Shown: piece after piece, positions 32,201 through 43,842 of the stretch | Position numbering within the stretch: position 1 is the first letter of the stretch | Layout: each line of letters begins with the position of its first letter | NCBI RefSeq assembly: GCF_001540865.1 | Contig: NC_033640.1 | Location: 9,638,834-9,702,833, forward strand | Direction: 5' to 3' | DNA from: Ananas comosus | Taxonomy: Eukaryota; Streptophyta; Magnoliopsida; Poales; Bromeliaceae | DNA length: 64,000 nucleotides | Notes under the pieces: generated by a model | Told to the model about the DNA's origin: nothing | Database searches by the model: none | Seen by the model: only the letters and a program-made list of their open reading frames with translations | Translations under genes and position numbers: made by a program

Positions 32201-33670
32201 AAAGATCAAACAAACAAACTATGGTGAAAGACCAAAACCATTCAAGGAAAGTAGGCTTCAATATAAAGTAATGGGGAGACCATGAGAGAGGCAAGGGAAA
32301 CGAAGTTTGGCTACTCAGCGTAAAGCAGCAGAACTATGGTAGAAACTAGAAACCAAGTCAACACTGGAAAACGGAGAGATTCTATAAGAGGAATAACGTG
32401 TCTATAAGTCAGAGGAAATGATACTCCACAAATTTATCTACTGATAGAACTCCAATTAGAAGTCTAGATAAAAGCAAAGGCAAGGCCTAAATTAAGAAAC
32501 ATTGTCCCACATCACGAATCTAGGTTACACGAACCTCACAATTTAATGATGGATTTATTGACTTAAAGGAAGCATGAATGAAGAAGGGCATAACAAATTA
32601 TGAAGTTAATGGTTCTGCCAGATGAGATTCACAGAATGCAGCAGTGGGAGACAGAGATAACGTCAAAATTCTAATACAAAGTGGATGCTCCAAATATTCG
32701 ACCTTGCAAACACGTGACGACAAGCTGAAAATTTTTATTACTGTACCATAATGGCTCATAGGAAAAACTTTTATTATAATAAAGGTGGAATGGTTGCATG
32801 CTAAAAATTAGTACTTTTTTGCATTCCTTAACATAAATTCTCTGGATGCACGCCCACGCCCACGCCCACGCCCATGCACATGCAAACACACAACTACGCA
32901 CTCACACACACACGTCCACATGCACACGCACAAAACATTAAAAAAAAAAAAAAATCAAGCAGATTCTCCTGCAGTGCCTAAACTTCTCAAGTATAATTTT
33001 CTCTTAGTGCCAGGTAAATATATTTGCACAATGTTTAGGATAGCAAACGCAGTTTCCGTCACTGTCAAACTTCCTTACTCACGCAGGTTTAAAATTCACC
33101 CACCTTACATCATGCAACTGGTTAACAGGTGAACTAGCAAGCAGAAATGACACCATTTTACACAAATTGTGAATACTTGCGACTACATTTATGACCATTT
33201 CGAGGCGATTTTTCACATAATATCAATCCCTGCCGAGCTACATAATAAGAACACTTTCCTAAAACCAAACAACAACCATTAAACGTAACTCATATGATAT
33301 GTAAACAAACCGCTCACACTAAACAGGAAGTAACAGCAGCAGCAGCAGCAGCAGCAACAACAACAACAGCAACAAAACCCTAAACAATTCCTTCTTAATC
33401 ACTCCAAACATCGATTTTTGACACGAATGCCAAAGTAAGCTACACAGCATCACCAATCAAATAGCTCCAACCATAAAACTAGCAACTTCTGCTAAAACCA
33501 AAGCATCGAAATCGATTAAAAAAAGCAAGAAACTGAGACAAATTCATCACCTTCTCGAGCTCATCCTGGATCTCCTGGAGCTTCTCGATGGACATCACAA
33601 GCGCCCCGTCGACGGGGTCACTCTCCTGCTCCGCGTCGGCCTTCGTCTTCTTCCCCTTGTCCGCGACCAT
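29281..33670 (-). CDS. NAP1-related protein (NRP/SET-type histone chaperone)
   Basis: Nuclear histone chaperone of the NAP/SET family that binds H2A-H2B and acts in nucleosome assembly. In Arabidopsis NRP1/NRP2 affect root growth and genome stability. Ten exons on the minus strand join in frame: 33551-33670, 31686-31808, 31501-31551, 31232-31303, 30992-31105, 30837-30898, 30179-30239, 29863-29919, 29724-29765 and 29281-29349, giving 256 aa, the usual size. The order is an N-terminal basic stretch ([10 protein letters not shown]), a dimerisation helix ([30 protein letters not shown]), the NAP core ([29 protein letters not shown], then [17 protein letters not shown] and [11 protein letters not shown]), the conserved [14 protein letters not shown] segment, and a tail that is almost all Asp/Glu. 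Two separate small exons encode the acidic tail. Intron 1 is about 1.7 kb and holds microsatellites. The start codon matches the family's MVADK beginning. Confidence 0.95.
32845..32935. repeat. (CACGCC)n and CA-rich microsatellite in NRP intron 1
   Basis: A short hexamer array CACGCC/CGCCCA is followed by CA-rich ACACACACAC-like sequence. It lies in the long first intron of the NRP gene and creates a spurious repetitive open frame on the minus strand. Confidence 0.7.
33336..33376. repeat. (CAG)n(CAA)n trinucleotide tract in NRP intron 1
   Basis: About seven CAG units are followed by CAA units. This is intronic, so it does not encode glutamine. It is likely to vary in length between individuals. 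Confidence 0.75.
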
Positions 33671-33854
33671 CTCGTCTCTTCCTAAACCCTAACGCGAACC
33701 CTACAACCCTAATTGGGTCGAGAAGAGAGAGCGAGAGAGAGAGAGAGAGAGAGAGGCTACTAAAAAGGGTTTTAGAGAGAGCGAGAGAGAGAGAGAGCGA
33801 GAGGGAAACGGGCGAGGGTTTTGGTAAGGAAAGAGGAAGCTTTATATTTATAGT
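33671..33854 (-). promoter_or_regulatory. 5' leader and proximal promoter of the NRP gene
   Basis: On the minus strand this region is CT-rich upstream of the ATG, with two (GA/CT)n tracts at about 33726-33753 and 33776-33803. TTATATTTATAG-like sequence at about 33842-33852 could serve as a TATA element for minus-strand transcription. Confidence 0.4.
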
Positions 33855-34433
33855 AGGGGTAAAATTTACGAATGGTCCCTACACAATTCCCATATCATGC
33901 ATCCTCTTTTTCACTTTCTGGGGTAAAATTTACGGATAGTCCCTGTATAATTCGCGTTTGTGTCCGACTCTTTTGTACTTTTTGATCATTCTAGGACTTC
34001 CCTCACAGCAAAATTAATCTTTTAATTTTGTGCTTAAAAAAAAAAAATCATATTTCTACTTTTTATTCTAATATAAAGTTTCTCTATTTTTTTTTAAACT
34101 ATTGAATGATCTATTATAAAGCTTAAAAAAAGTGGATCAAAAATTTAAATAATAATTTTTTGTACAATTTAACTCCTCATTAGCAAAAATAGTCTTTTTT
34201 TTTAAAAAAAAATAACTATTGTATTCCTCCGTATCAAACTCCTAGCTTATACAGGGCTAAAATGATTTGTCTAAAAAAAATCTAATGAATGTTAAATTTT
34301 GCAGTAAATAGGGACTACAATGTTATTACATACGTACAAAGAATTAGAAAAATAGAAGTGTTTAACAGTAAAATGTACAGGCACTAAGATGCAACGTCGT
34401 GATAGTACAGGGACTAGCCATACATTTTACCCT
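33855..34433. repeat. foldback element between NRP and the tRNA gene
   Basis: GGGGTAAAATTTACGAATGG on the left faces the complement of CTAGCCATACATTTTACCCT on the right. GTCCCT modules near both ends are also inverted. The interior is AT-rich with several poly-T and poly-A runs. A MITE-like origin is likely; edges are approximate. Confidence 0.6.
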
Positions 34434-34620
34434 AGATTGTGTCGGAAGGGTTACTCAGAAATCCGGTGCATATTGGCCGTCCGATTTACGGTGTTTCGAG
34501 CTTCAACGGCAGATTTTGATTCGAATTGGGTGTAGACCATGTATGTAGCCCGAACAATTACACTTTTGTGCACTAAACATAATATAATTAAATAAGTAAT
34601 TGTTTTTTAATGGTCACAAA

Positions 34621-34693
34621 GCCCGTCTAGCTCAGTTGGTAGAGCGCAAGGCTCTTAACCTTGTGGTCGTGGGTTCGAGCCCCACGGTGGGCG
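34621..34693 (+). tRNA. tRNA-Lys (anticodon CUU)
   Basis: A 73-nt cloverleaf without an intron. The acceptor stem GCCCGTC pairs with GGTGGGC followed by discriminator G. The D arm carries TAGCTCAGTTGGTAGAGC (A box). The anticodon stem CAAGG/CCTTG closes loop CTCTTAA with anticodon CTT, and the T arm carries GTGGGTTCGAGCCCCAC (B box). It is followed immediately by CTTTTT, a Pol III terminator. The sequence is intact and looks functional. Confidence 0.97.
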
Positions 34694-34699
34694 CTTTTT
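34694..34699 (+). terminator. Pol III terminator of tRNA-Lys
   Basis: A run of five T residues directly follows the discriminator base region, the standard RNA polymerase III stop signal. Confidence 0.8.
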
Positions 34700-35096
34700 A
34701 ATTTTTTAAATTTATTTTGCATTTTTTTTTCGGAGAGGCCCCTCATCTTTCTTGCTTTTGGATTTAGCTCCTCTGATTTTTTTTCAATGATCATTTAACA
34801 AGGTTAAAATTTATGTAGAACTCCAAAAATTATTTTAGAAATAAAACAATATATTGTTTTTCTTTTTTGGAGCCATTTAACTAGAGGCCATTTTCAATCT
34901 ATTTTTAGAATATTACTCAATTTTAAGAAAAAAAGCTGAGGGGTCAATTCCAACTGTTCTATAGGTGAGGGAGTTCGCATACATTTTCACCTACCGACCC
35001 AACCCCGACCCGACCCGACCCGACCCGACCCACTCTTTCGTGTACGGACTCGTCTCCTCGTTCTTCACGCCCAAGAGCCGACCCACGTCGCGCTCT

Positions 35097-35140
<44 letters not shown>

Positions 35141-36059
35141 CGATCGATCGCGAGCTCGCGCGAACCAAAAAATAGTAGTATAAACTCCTCGTCATCATCG
35201 AGCCCAGTCTCTTTCGATCTCGATCTCGATCTCGATCAACTGCTGGATCATTCGCATCAATCCGATCAAGGTGATTCCTCTCTCCTTCTCCTCCTCCTTT
35301 CGATCTTACTCGGATCTCGTTTCACTATATGCTATAACACTAGTGCGATCATGGAGAATTGACGGATTGAGTTGGATTTTTTTCCCTTTTTTTCGGTTTG
35401 ATTTGGTTGAAATATGTGGTATTTTGGATTATTACTTTGATCTGTTTGTGGTAGAGTTCGCGCAATTGTTCTCGAGCTAGTGTTAGATACCTTAGGAATG
35501 GGCGTTTTTGTTGTTTAGATCCATTCAATCGTGAGCACCTTTTTTTTTTTTTTTCTTCTTCTAGATTGTGTAGTTCTAGTAGTATTGAATTGCTTAGCAG
35601 AAAAATTTGTGAAGAATGGTTATGGGTTGTTTGGCGAGGCTCTAGCTTTCGCAAAAGTGATGGTCGCGTAGAGCTGCGTGAAGATACAGCAATAGAAAAT
35701 AGTTGCTTCATTATAGCCGCAAAGCTTCGTTTTGGCTTTTTGTTGGAGGAGAAGTTTCAGAGTGTTTGTTGCTGAATTCATGGCTTTTGCCTTTTAGAGC
35801 AGAGAAATGGTTATAGAAGCCAGGCCAAATAGACACTAGGATTTGATTAGCAAATCTATAAATTCATTCAGATTAACAATGTGGGACTTTACAATTCACG
35901 AATGTTATGAAGGCTTTTTTTAATATTTTTGTGTTCTTGTTTTAACTGTTAAATACTTCTTTCCTTCATCTATGATTACAATTCATTTTTCCCTTCTTCA
36001 ACAGGTTTATGATATTGCATTGCTTTGCCACACACCCTCACTGATACAAAATTTGAGTG
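34700..36059 (+). promoter_or_regulatory. promoter and 5' leader of the PFK gene, with a leader intron
   Basis: The region contains a (CGACC)n array at about 35007-35030, a long (CT)n run at about 35099-35136 and (GATCTC)n at about 35215-35237, all typical of a 5' leader. A donor (ATCAAG|GTGATT at 35271) and acceptor (TTCAACAG ending at 36004) define a probable 734-bp leader intron. The next exon begins at 36005, 55 nt before the start codon. Confidence 0.55.
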
Positions 36060-39000
36060 ATGGCTGTTGCTTCATCAACCAATGCTGCTAGACTTATCAC
36101 TGCGAAAGAACATGGCTTGAATATTTTTAACGAACAAACAAAATACAGATTTACTAAATCAAGGTTTACTGGATATGAGAGGAAAAATAAAAAGATATCG
36201 ATGGTCCTGAGCAGTAACGATGTTGCTGTAAAGACAGAAATAGATTTTAAGGATCCAAACTGGAAGCAGAAGTTCCAGGAAGATTGGGATAGACGGTTTA
36301 GTCTGCCACATCTTCGCGATATTCTTGATGTGACACCAAGGCCAACTACATTCTCTCTTAAGAAAAGCAGGTGCTTTATTCTCTCCCTTGCATTTATTGG
36401 TTCATGTTCTTCCAGCCCTTGTGATGTTGCTAATAAATGCTAGTTATTACACATCAATTAATTCAATGCCATATAAAATATTGGTGTAGATGCTATTGAA
36501 GTATTGTTTTTTTCCTCCCCTTTTGAATCTGATATATATGTTTTATCGGCTTTGGCAGATTTTCTCAAGAGGATGGTAATGGTGTGCCTGCGGAGATGTG
36601 GAATGGTTATGTAAATGATGATGATAGGGCACTTCTGAAGGTCTGCTCTTGTTTGCCCAGTCTAACATTATTTCTTAGGCACAACTGGAATTGGTTGCGC
36701 ATCTATTGTACTGTTTTTGCGTTTCTGAGTGAGAATTGTGAAAGCTGTCAACCGTATTAATCTATATGAAGATTTCTTATTTGGCATATTTTTCATTCTG
36801 CGTGCATAACAGAGTTCAAGCGAACTGTTCTTTTCCTTTATTTGTCTCATGAAAGCACCTAAAAATGATGACAATAATTGCGTCAGTCCTTTTTCAGTCA
36901 GCACTATGTTAACCTTTGTAGACTGCAATCTTGTGGGCGCTTGGTTCTTTGAGTATCAATATGGAAGCCTTACTAGAAAAGATAGCAATGAAATCTCGGC
37001 CGTAATAGACCTAAATGGTGAAAAAACAATTCATGCAGCCGAAATGAGCTAAAAAAGATCCCTTGCGGTCTTTTTATATCAGGTTTATTGCTTTGCTTTA
37101 ATTAAACATCAATTTGTTGATTGTGCTGTGCTATTGTGGCTATGATGTATAACTTGAACTTTTTGAGTTAATATTCTCGGCATGCTGGCCTGCAATGGGA
37201 ACTAGAATGACCGACTTCTGTTATGCAATTTGGTAGGCCATGCACCAGACGTTTAGAGCTGCCAGAACTCTTTTTTTTTTTTTGCTTTATATTAGGATAA
37301 CTGCATATAAAAATATTTTTGTTAATTTTATCCTGCGTTATTGTTATCTTCCACCTCATGTTGTACTTTGACAACTGGTACTAACTTTACTCAAATAACC
37401 AATTCTTTTTCTTCCTAGGATGATTTAATATATAATTACTGATTAGCCTATTAGTACTAATGGTCTGCAGATTTAAGTATCAGGGTGTCATATACTACTC
37501 TTGTATTAAGAAACCATGTATAATAGCAATTTATGGCTGTCTATATTTTCCGTTTATATTCTAATCTAATCATTTTTTTTTTCAGGTAATAAAGTTCTCT
37601 TCACCTGATTCTGCTGGTGCGGAGTGCATTGATCCTGATTGTTCGTGGGTGGAGCAATGGTATGATTACTAAGGAATTGATAACATATATTAAGTATCAT
37701 TTTATGGGTTAAATATGTCATAATTGTTTATTTGTTTCTATTTTGTGTTTTCACCGTCTCCTGTTGTCACTCAGGAGTTTCTTTGGCATGATATTGAAAT
37801 ATAGGAATTTAGTTTTCGATAAATGGTATTGAACAGTTGATCTCCACAAGATAATTCTTCAACTATGAGTACTGACATAGTTTCTAGCAATAGCTGCCAG
37901 TTTTCACAATGTATCACCCATATCGTTAATTTATGATCACATTACTGAAGGGTGCATCGTGCGGGGCCCCGGAAGAAAATCTATTATGAACCTGGGGAAG
38001 TAAAAGCTGCAATAGTTACATGTGGAGGGCTCTGTCCTGGTTTGAATGATGTCATAAGGCAGGTCAGTGGCTGATTTAACATTATTCTGTTGTTGCTACT
38101 GTACTTTTCCAACTTTGATATGTGAAATATGCTTTTGATGCTATTGTTCTAAATATCATAATATATACTGTGCTTGTTAAGTATTCAGAGGATTGTCTTA
38201 TGAGCTTGTCAGCTGCATTGTTACATTTAAGTTGCCCTTTGTTGTAACTCCTGAAGGTACCTTTGAGTTGTAACTGTAGAAGTTTAATCAAGTGACTGAA
38301 TGAAGACAGTACTACTTTGTTGTGCTTAATATTATTTATGGCCGTCTGGTGTTTAGATTGCTATTTCTAAAGATATCAGTAGGTTGTTGGTCTTGAAGAT
38401 TCCTTTTGCGATTGGTGTTGCAGCATCAAATCTCTTTGATAGCTACCATTACCTGGTTTAGTCATTGAGTGAATTTCGTTTCTTGCCCTTGCAGATAGTG
38501 TTCACGCTTGAAATTTACGGAGTAAAGAATATTGTTGGAATCCCATTTGGTTATCATGGATTTTTTGATAAAAGTCTAAAAGAAATGCCGGTGAGAAACC
38601 TTCTCATAACTTCTATGGTGTTTACATGATTGTTTCTATACTCTCATACTACTTTTTTGCTTTCTTAGCTTTCACGTCGAATTGTTGATAACATAAATCT
38701 TGCTGGAGGAAGTTTTCTTGGAGTTTCTCGTGGTGGGGCCGGCACCAGTGAAATTGTTGATAGCATTCAGGTAGATTGAATTATCGGCCATGTGAAAAAG
38801 AAAAAAGAGCTTCATCTTTCACTGGCATTTACTTCCCAACATTAATTTTAACTTTTTTATTGTTTATTTTTTTATTTTTCATAGGCCAGAAGAATTGATA
38901 TGCTTTTTATACTTGGTGGAGACGGAACACATGCAGGGGCCAATGCGATACATAATGAGGTAATGTCCTCTACTATCTCATATCATTTATTGCTGATTAA

Positions 39001-41511
39001 AGTCGCATTTCTATATCTCTTAGCCTCAATCTTTTCTGGCTCTTTTATTAGCTGTTATGTTACAAGGTCATAGTCATGAGTCTAATCGTCTAGCATTTCT
39101 AGTCTATAATCGGTTAACTTACTGTAACAGTTTGAATCTTCTTCGAATTATTTACACTGCAGATAAGCAAAAATATGTGAATTCCCTGTCCAAAAGTGGT
39201 GTTTGAGTGAGTGCCCCTTAAAACCAATGTGTTTGCATTCATGCCTTGTTGAGCATATATATGCAAAAAGCCTTTTGTTATAGATACTGCTGCAGTGGTA
39301 TGCTCAGTGCAAGTATGCAAGGTTTTCGAGGGCATGCAGACAAATACCAACTTTCCAAGGGTATTAGTGTAATGTTGCGTATTTGCAGGGTAATATAAAC
39401 CTCTTGTTATGGATTGAATGATCATCTACATCTGATTCCACATGCAGTGTCGTAAGAGGAAATTGAAAGTGTCAATTGTGGGTGTGCCAAAAACAATTGA
39501 CAATGACATACTTCTAATGGATAAGACATTTGGTTTTGATACGGCAGTAGAAGAAGCTCAAAGGGCTATCAATTCTGCATATATAGAGGTAAGCTACTGT
39601 CCTTTGCTCTTTTAGGTTGTCATTCAGATGGCTAATTAATATAAAGAGTGATCGAGAAGGTTGTTTGAGTTATATCTTCTGAGATTACTAATGGCAAAAA
39701 TGTGCGGAGTAGTCCTCATATTTTTCTGATACTGCAACTTTGTCTCTGGACTGACATTTTAGCCCTTTTAACTTTCCCAAATAGTGCATTTGCATTCCTG
39801 GCCTTCCAAAAGAACAGCATCAGTTGATGTGCGCAGCACGTGGCCCTTTACCTGTATAGTAAATATTTTAACCTTCTATCAGATGAATTAAAATGGTTGC
39901 TTTGTAGAAAAAGTTTGCATAGTGAGCACGCAACTTCGTGGAACATCATTTATGTTGGACGGTGAGGGATGTGATTTCAATGTATGGCGAAGTTTAGGGA
40001 AGAAAATCTGGGGGACTACTTGCAATACTGCTAAGTGCAGGAACTATTCCGGCATCTCCTATCAGCAATCTCTATATCTAGTTATTCTTACTTTTTACTA
40101 CTGCTTTAGGCGCATAGTGCATATCATGGCATTGGATTGGTGAAACATATGGGAAGACACAGTGGGTTCATTGCCATGCACGCCTCACTCTCTAGCGGGC
40201 AGATTGATATCTGTTTGATACCTGAGGTGTGCAAATCTGTAATTCCTGAAAAATTTTCGTACTTTTTCCCTTTTTTCTTTGGACTTACAAAAGCATAATA
40301 TTCAAATGAAGGTACCTTTTACATTAGATGGACCAAATGGTGTCTTACGTCACCTTGAGCGTTTGATAGAAAAGAAGGGATTTGCTATGGTTTGTGTTGC
40401 TGAAGGTGCAGGGCAAGTAAGTAAACTATATTTTAGAAAGAGGATATAGGATGTTGACATTTTTCCTCATTCTTAATTATTATTTAAACTTGTCTTGTCA
40501 GGATTTGCTGCAGAAGTCAAATGCAACAGATGCATCAGGAAATGTGGTGCTTAGTGATATTGGTGTGCACATTCAACAAAAGGTTCGTGTTTTGTTATGA
40601 CTAGTACCTTTTGCATTTATAAATAAAATATGTGTTGGTGACGCTGGTCATATACCCCTTCGCAGATCAAAAAGCATTTCAAGGAAATTGGTATTCCAGC
40701 TGATGTGAAGTATATTGATCCAACTTATATGGTCCGAGCTGTTCGTGCCAATGCATCTGATGCAATCCTCTGCACCGTACTTGGACAGAATGCTGTAAGT
40801 ACTCTAACATGATATTTCCTGCATTTTTTGTGACTTAAACCTAGCTCACAAACCAAAATGCTGCAGTATGCCTGAGGTAATAGCATAGAGGCCTCTCCTG
40901 AACTATAAAACACTTCAAAATAGGTGCCTTAATTTCAAATATTTTGATTTTAGCTGCTGATATTTCATCTATATGATTTAATTGCCGCACTGTTAGAACA
41001 CAAAAGTAATTGCAATTTCGTTTTTTCTTCCCTCTCTAAGATCTAACTTCTTGATAGATACTGACTTGAATTCACCAGTGTTCATATTAAGGCCTGCAAC
41101 TGCACTTCTTGATGTCACTTATACAATCTATTGAAGTGTTGAATTTGTATTGCTAAAGGATCAATGCTATCGGCACCCCAAAACTTAACCCAAAATGCTT
41201 TTAACGAGTCACTCGACCCATTTTGCACATGTTAAAGTTTTGTTACAGTTTAACTGCACTTTGGAGTAGATTTCAGATGCCCGAGCATTACACTTTCTAT
41301 TCATGTTGTTATGAGTAGTACCTAAATAATCCAACATGTTCAGGTTCACGGTGCATTTGCCGGGTTCAGCGGCATCACGACTGGCATCTGCAACACCCAC
41401 TACGTGTATCTCCCCATTCCGGAGGTTATTGCTTCCACGAGGCGCGTTGACCCTAACAGCAGGATGTGGCACCGGTGCCTCACTTCTACGGGCCAGCCCG
41501 ACTTCCACTGA
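36060..41511 (+). CDS. ATP-dependent 6-phosphofructokinase, plastid PFK4/5 type
   Basis: Phosphorylates fructose 6-phosphate to fructose 1,6-bisphosphate in glycolysis. Thirteen coding exons join in frame: 36060-36370, 36559-36640, 37586-37659, 37951-38062, 38495-38590, 38669-38770, 38885-38959, 39448-39588, 40110-40226, 40312-40416, 40502-40582, 40666-40794 and 41344-41511, giving 530 aa. The first roughly 60 residues are basic and rich in Ser, Thr and Asn, consistent with a plastid transit peptide. Motifs seen are CGGLCPGLN (180-188), GGDGTHAGA (from 270), the substrate and catalytic PKTIDND (298-304), MGRHSGF (345-351), EGAGQ, and C-terminal [15 protein letters not shown], typical of plant PFK5-like enzymes. 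Assignment to PFK4 or PFK5 needs a tree. An ATG at 36060 is preceded by an in-frame GTG that is not used. No missing residue or frameshift was found. Confidence 0.95.
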
Positions 41512-43557
41512 CCTCTCAGGTCTTTCCGCCAACCATTCCTATAGTTCATATACTTCATTTCCTCAGATAGACGTGCAAGAATGTCGCCATTGGCAGATAA
41601 TCGACATATTTAAATAAGTCATCTGTATTCTACAAACAAGATCCAGCAAGGCCTGAGTAACCAAGGTGTACAATATCTTGTAATCAAAGCTGTATTTTTT
41701 TTGGATCGAAAGCGACTGTGGATTACAACTTTTTTGTTGAAAGTGCTTCCCACTATAGAAGATCTCTGGCTTCTACAAGGCAAAGCAATACTAATAATTC
41801 TTTTATACTTCTCTATATAGTTATATTGCTTCTCTCACTTTTCTCTCTGATATAATGATTATTATTATTACTCTTGTGATCTTGCATTAGGTTACTAAAT
41901 GCACAATGTTAGTTTTTAGTTGACGAAATTAAACAACTAAACGAGGGAGAGATTTTTACAGTATAATCCCTCTGAATCTTGGGATGCAGGTTTGGACATG
42001 TCATTTACTATTTATTGTGTATGAGATTTTTACATAACATCTATTTGATGGGTGGTTAAAGTAAAAAATAAAAAAAAGTACTTGAAAAAACACAAACAAA
42101 CTTATAATTGTTGTAATAAATTGCTGAGGACATATAGGAAGCATGGTACTTAATTTGGGACCATATTAAACCATGACAACTAGGAAAATAACATGTTTCT
42201 GTTGAGTTAATAAATATACTTCATTCCTAAAGTTTTTTCTGTGGTACAAAACTATAATTCCTGCATATAAGTAACAAGCCTTGCCAGCTACTATTGATTT
42301 CTTTTCCTTTTCTTTCTTTTTTGTTTTTTTTTTGCTTTAAAACAAAGCTTAAAAAGAAAAGACAAAGCCACCTATTGGTGGCAAGATATGAGTTGGGCTT
42401 CTTTGGCTTGGACAATGACTGGACCATCATGTTATCTATGTGGAAACTCCTCATTTTTTTTTTTGATAAAGTTAAAGAAAATGACCCCTTTAGGAATCCT
42501 CCTAGCTGCAATGTAATTATGCATAGCATTACAGATATGGAGGAACAGTTAAAGAGAAAAATTATCTACATAGATTTGAAGAGGACATAAAGACCAGGGA
42601 AATGATGGATAGGTGTATTTTTTTAATACAAAAGGAAAATATGTCGCATCTCTCCGAACGAACATTCGATCAATTATAGATTATTATCTGTACTTTCAAA
42701 AGTTGAAATCGACTACGCAAATTTTGTAATGCTCAAACCAATCACCAAACCCCAAATTTTGGTCTTTCCTTTTTTGTATAATTTTTTAAACATTCTTTAA
42801 ACAGGTGGAAATTAATTCATTTGCCTTTCATGTGATTGAATAGGGTGAGGTAGTTGATGGAAACAATTACAAAGTTTATGTAGTTTACTATAGCTTTTTA
42901 AAGTTTAGGTGGTGGTCTGTAATTGAGCGAATGTTCAGTAGATCTAGTATAAAAAGAACAATACCTGTGATCATATTTTTCTTTCACTTTATCTTTCAAT
43001 ATTGAACCAAAAAACCACTATATTATTGCTCCAAACATTTATATGATTATACAAGGGTGCTTTTCTTTGTGGGTTCTCTTTGAAACTAATTCCAATTTAG
43101 AGCATGGGACCTCCCAAATCCAAAGGAATAGTGATGTGGGGTGCAGGAATGATAAAGGAAAAGCATAAAGCACCTCACATAGCACAAGAAACTACATTCC
43201 ATTTTATTTTTAGCTGCATCAATAAGAGTGCTCCCTGATTCAAAGAAGATCTCTTCTAAAGCATAAGAAGATATATAACACAACAACATAAAGCAAGTGC
43301 TTGGTATGTTAGGTGTCAAATTCCACATAAAGGATTAAACCTATGAAAAGATTTTGAGAGTCCCAAGGGTAGTAGTATTCTTAATCCCTTTACTCATGCC
43401 TGTCACAAACCTTCTTAAACAGCCTTAGATCTTCTTAAGAGTTGGCAGTGATAAATGATTGGATTTGAGTCCCTGTGCTTTATGCTTTTAGCTTTACCTT
43501 ACATATACAAAGTATTTAAGCTACATTGATTCTGATTCAAACCTGAGTTTACATGCC
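41512..43557. other. 3' UTR of PFK, spacer and upstream region of the CLE gene
   Basis: The first few hundred bases are the likely PFK 3' UTR. The centre is AT-rich with poly-T and poly-A runs near 42310-42350 and 42450. The last part leads into the CLE gene and has TATA-like ACATATACAAAG about 60 bp before its ATG. No other gene is visible. Confidence 0.4.
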
Positions 43558-43842
43558 ATGGGTCTCCAACCTCTTATTCTCCTCTTCTTTCTTGTTTTTG
43601 TTGGTATATTAGCTTCTCAGCTGGAGGTTTACGGCTCGAGAAACATCGAAATTTCTATTGATGGAAGGGGTGAAGCAAGTGTATTGCCGCTGAAGAAACG
43701 ACGCGTCGTTACCGATAATCGCGTTGTTCGCCTGGATAAGAAGAGGATATCAGCTGATCATGGGCCTACATCTTTTGATCCTAATAGAATGAGCAAGAGA
43801 AGAGTTCGGCGAGGGTCGGATCCGATACACAATAAGTGCTGA
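43558..43842 (+). CDS. CLE45: CLE-family signalling peptide precursor, CLE45-type
   Basis: A single-exon, 94-aa prepropeptide. Residues 1-20 are a strongly hydrophobic signal peptide (LILLFFLVFVGILAS). The middle is variable and basic. Residues 81-92 are RRVRRGSDPIHN, identical to the mature 12-residue motif known for Arabidopsis CLE45 and distinct from most CLEs in having RR before GSDP. In Arabidopsis, CLE45 is perceived by BAM3 and restrains protophloem sieve-element differentiation, and it also acts in pollen-tube growth through SKM receptors. By inference this gene encodes an extracellular phloem-related signal. The protein ends only two residues (KC) after the motif, shorter than the Arabidopsis precursor tail. 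Single-exon structure and small size match the family. Confidence 0.9.
   Translation: MGLQPLILLFFLVFVGILASQLEVYGSRNIEISIDGRGEASVLPLKKRRVVTDNRVVRLDKKRISADHGPTSFDPNRMSKRRVRRGSDPIHNKC

Noticed and set aside
33336..33376. Polyglutamine coding tract
   Set aside because: It lies inside the first intron of NRP and no reading frame there belongs to a gene.
35007..35030. Telomere-like repeat near the PFK promoter
   Set aside because: The unit is CGACC, not the plant telomere TTTAGGG, and only about four copies are present.
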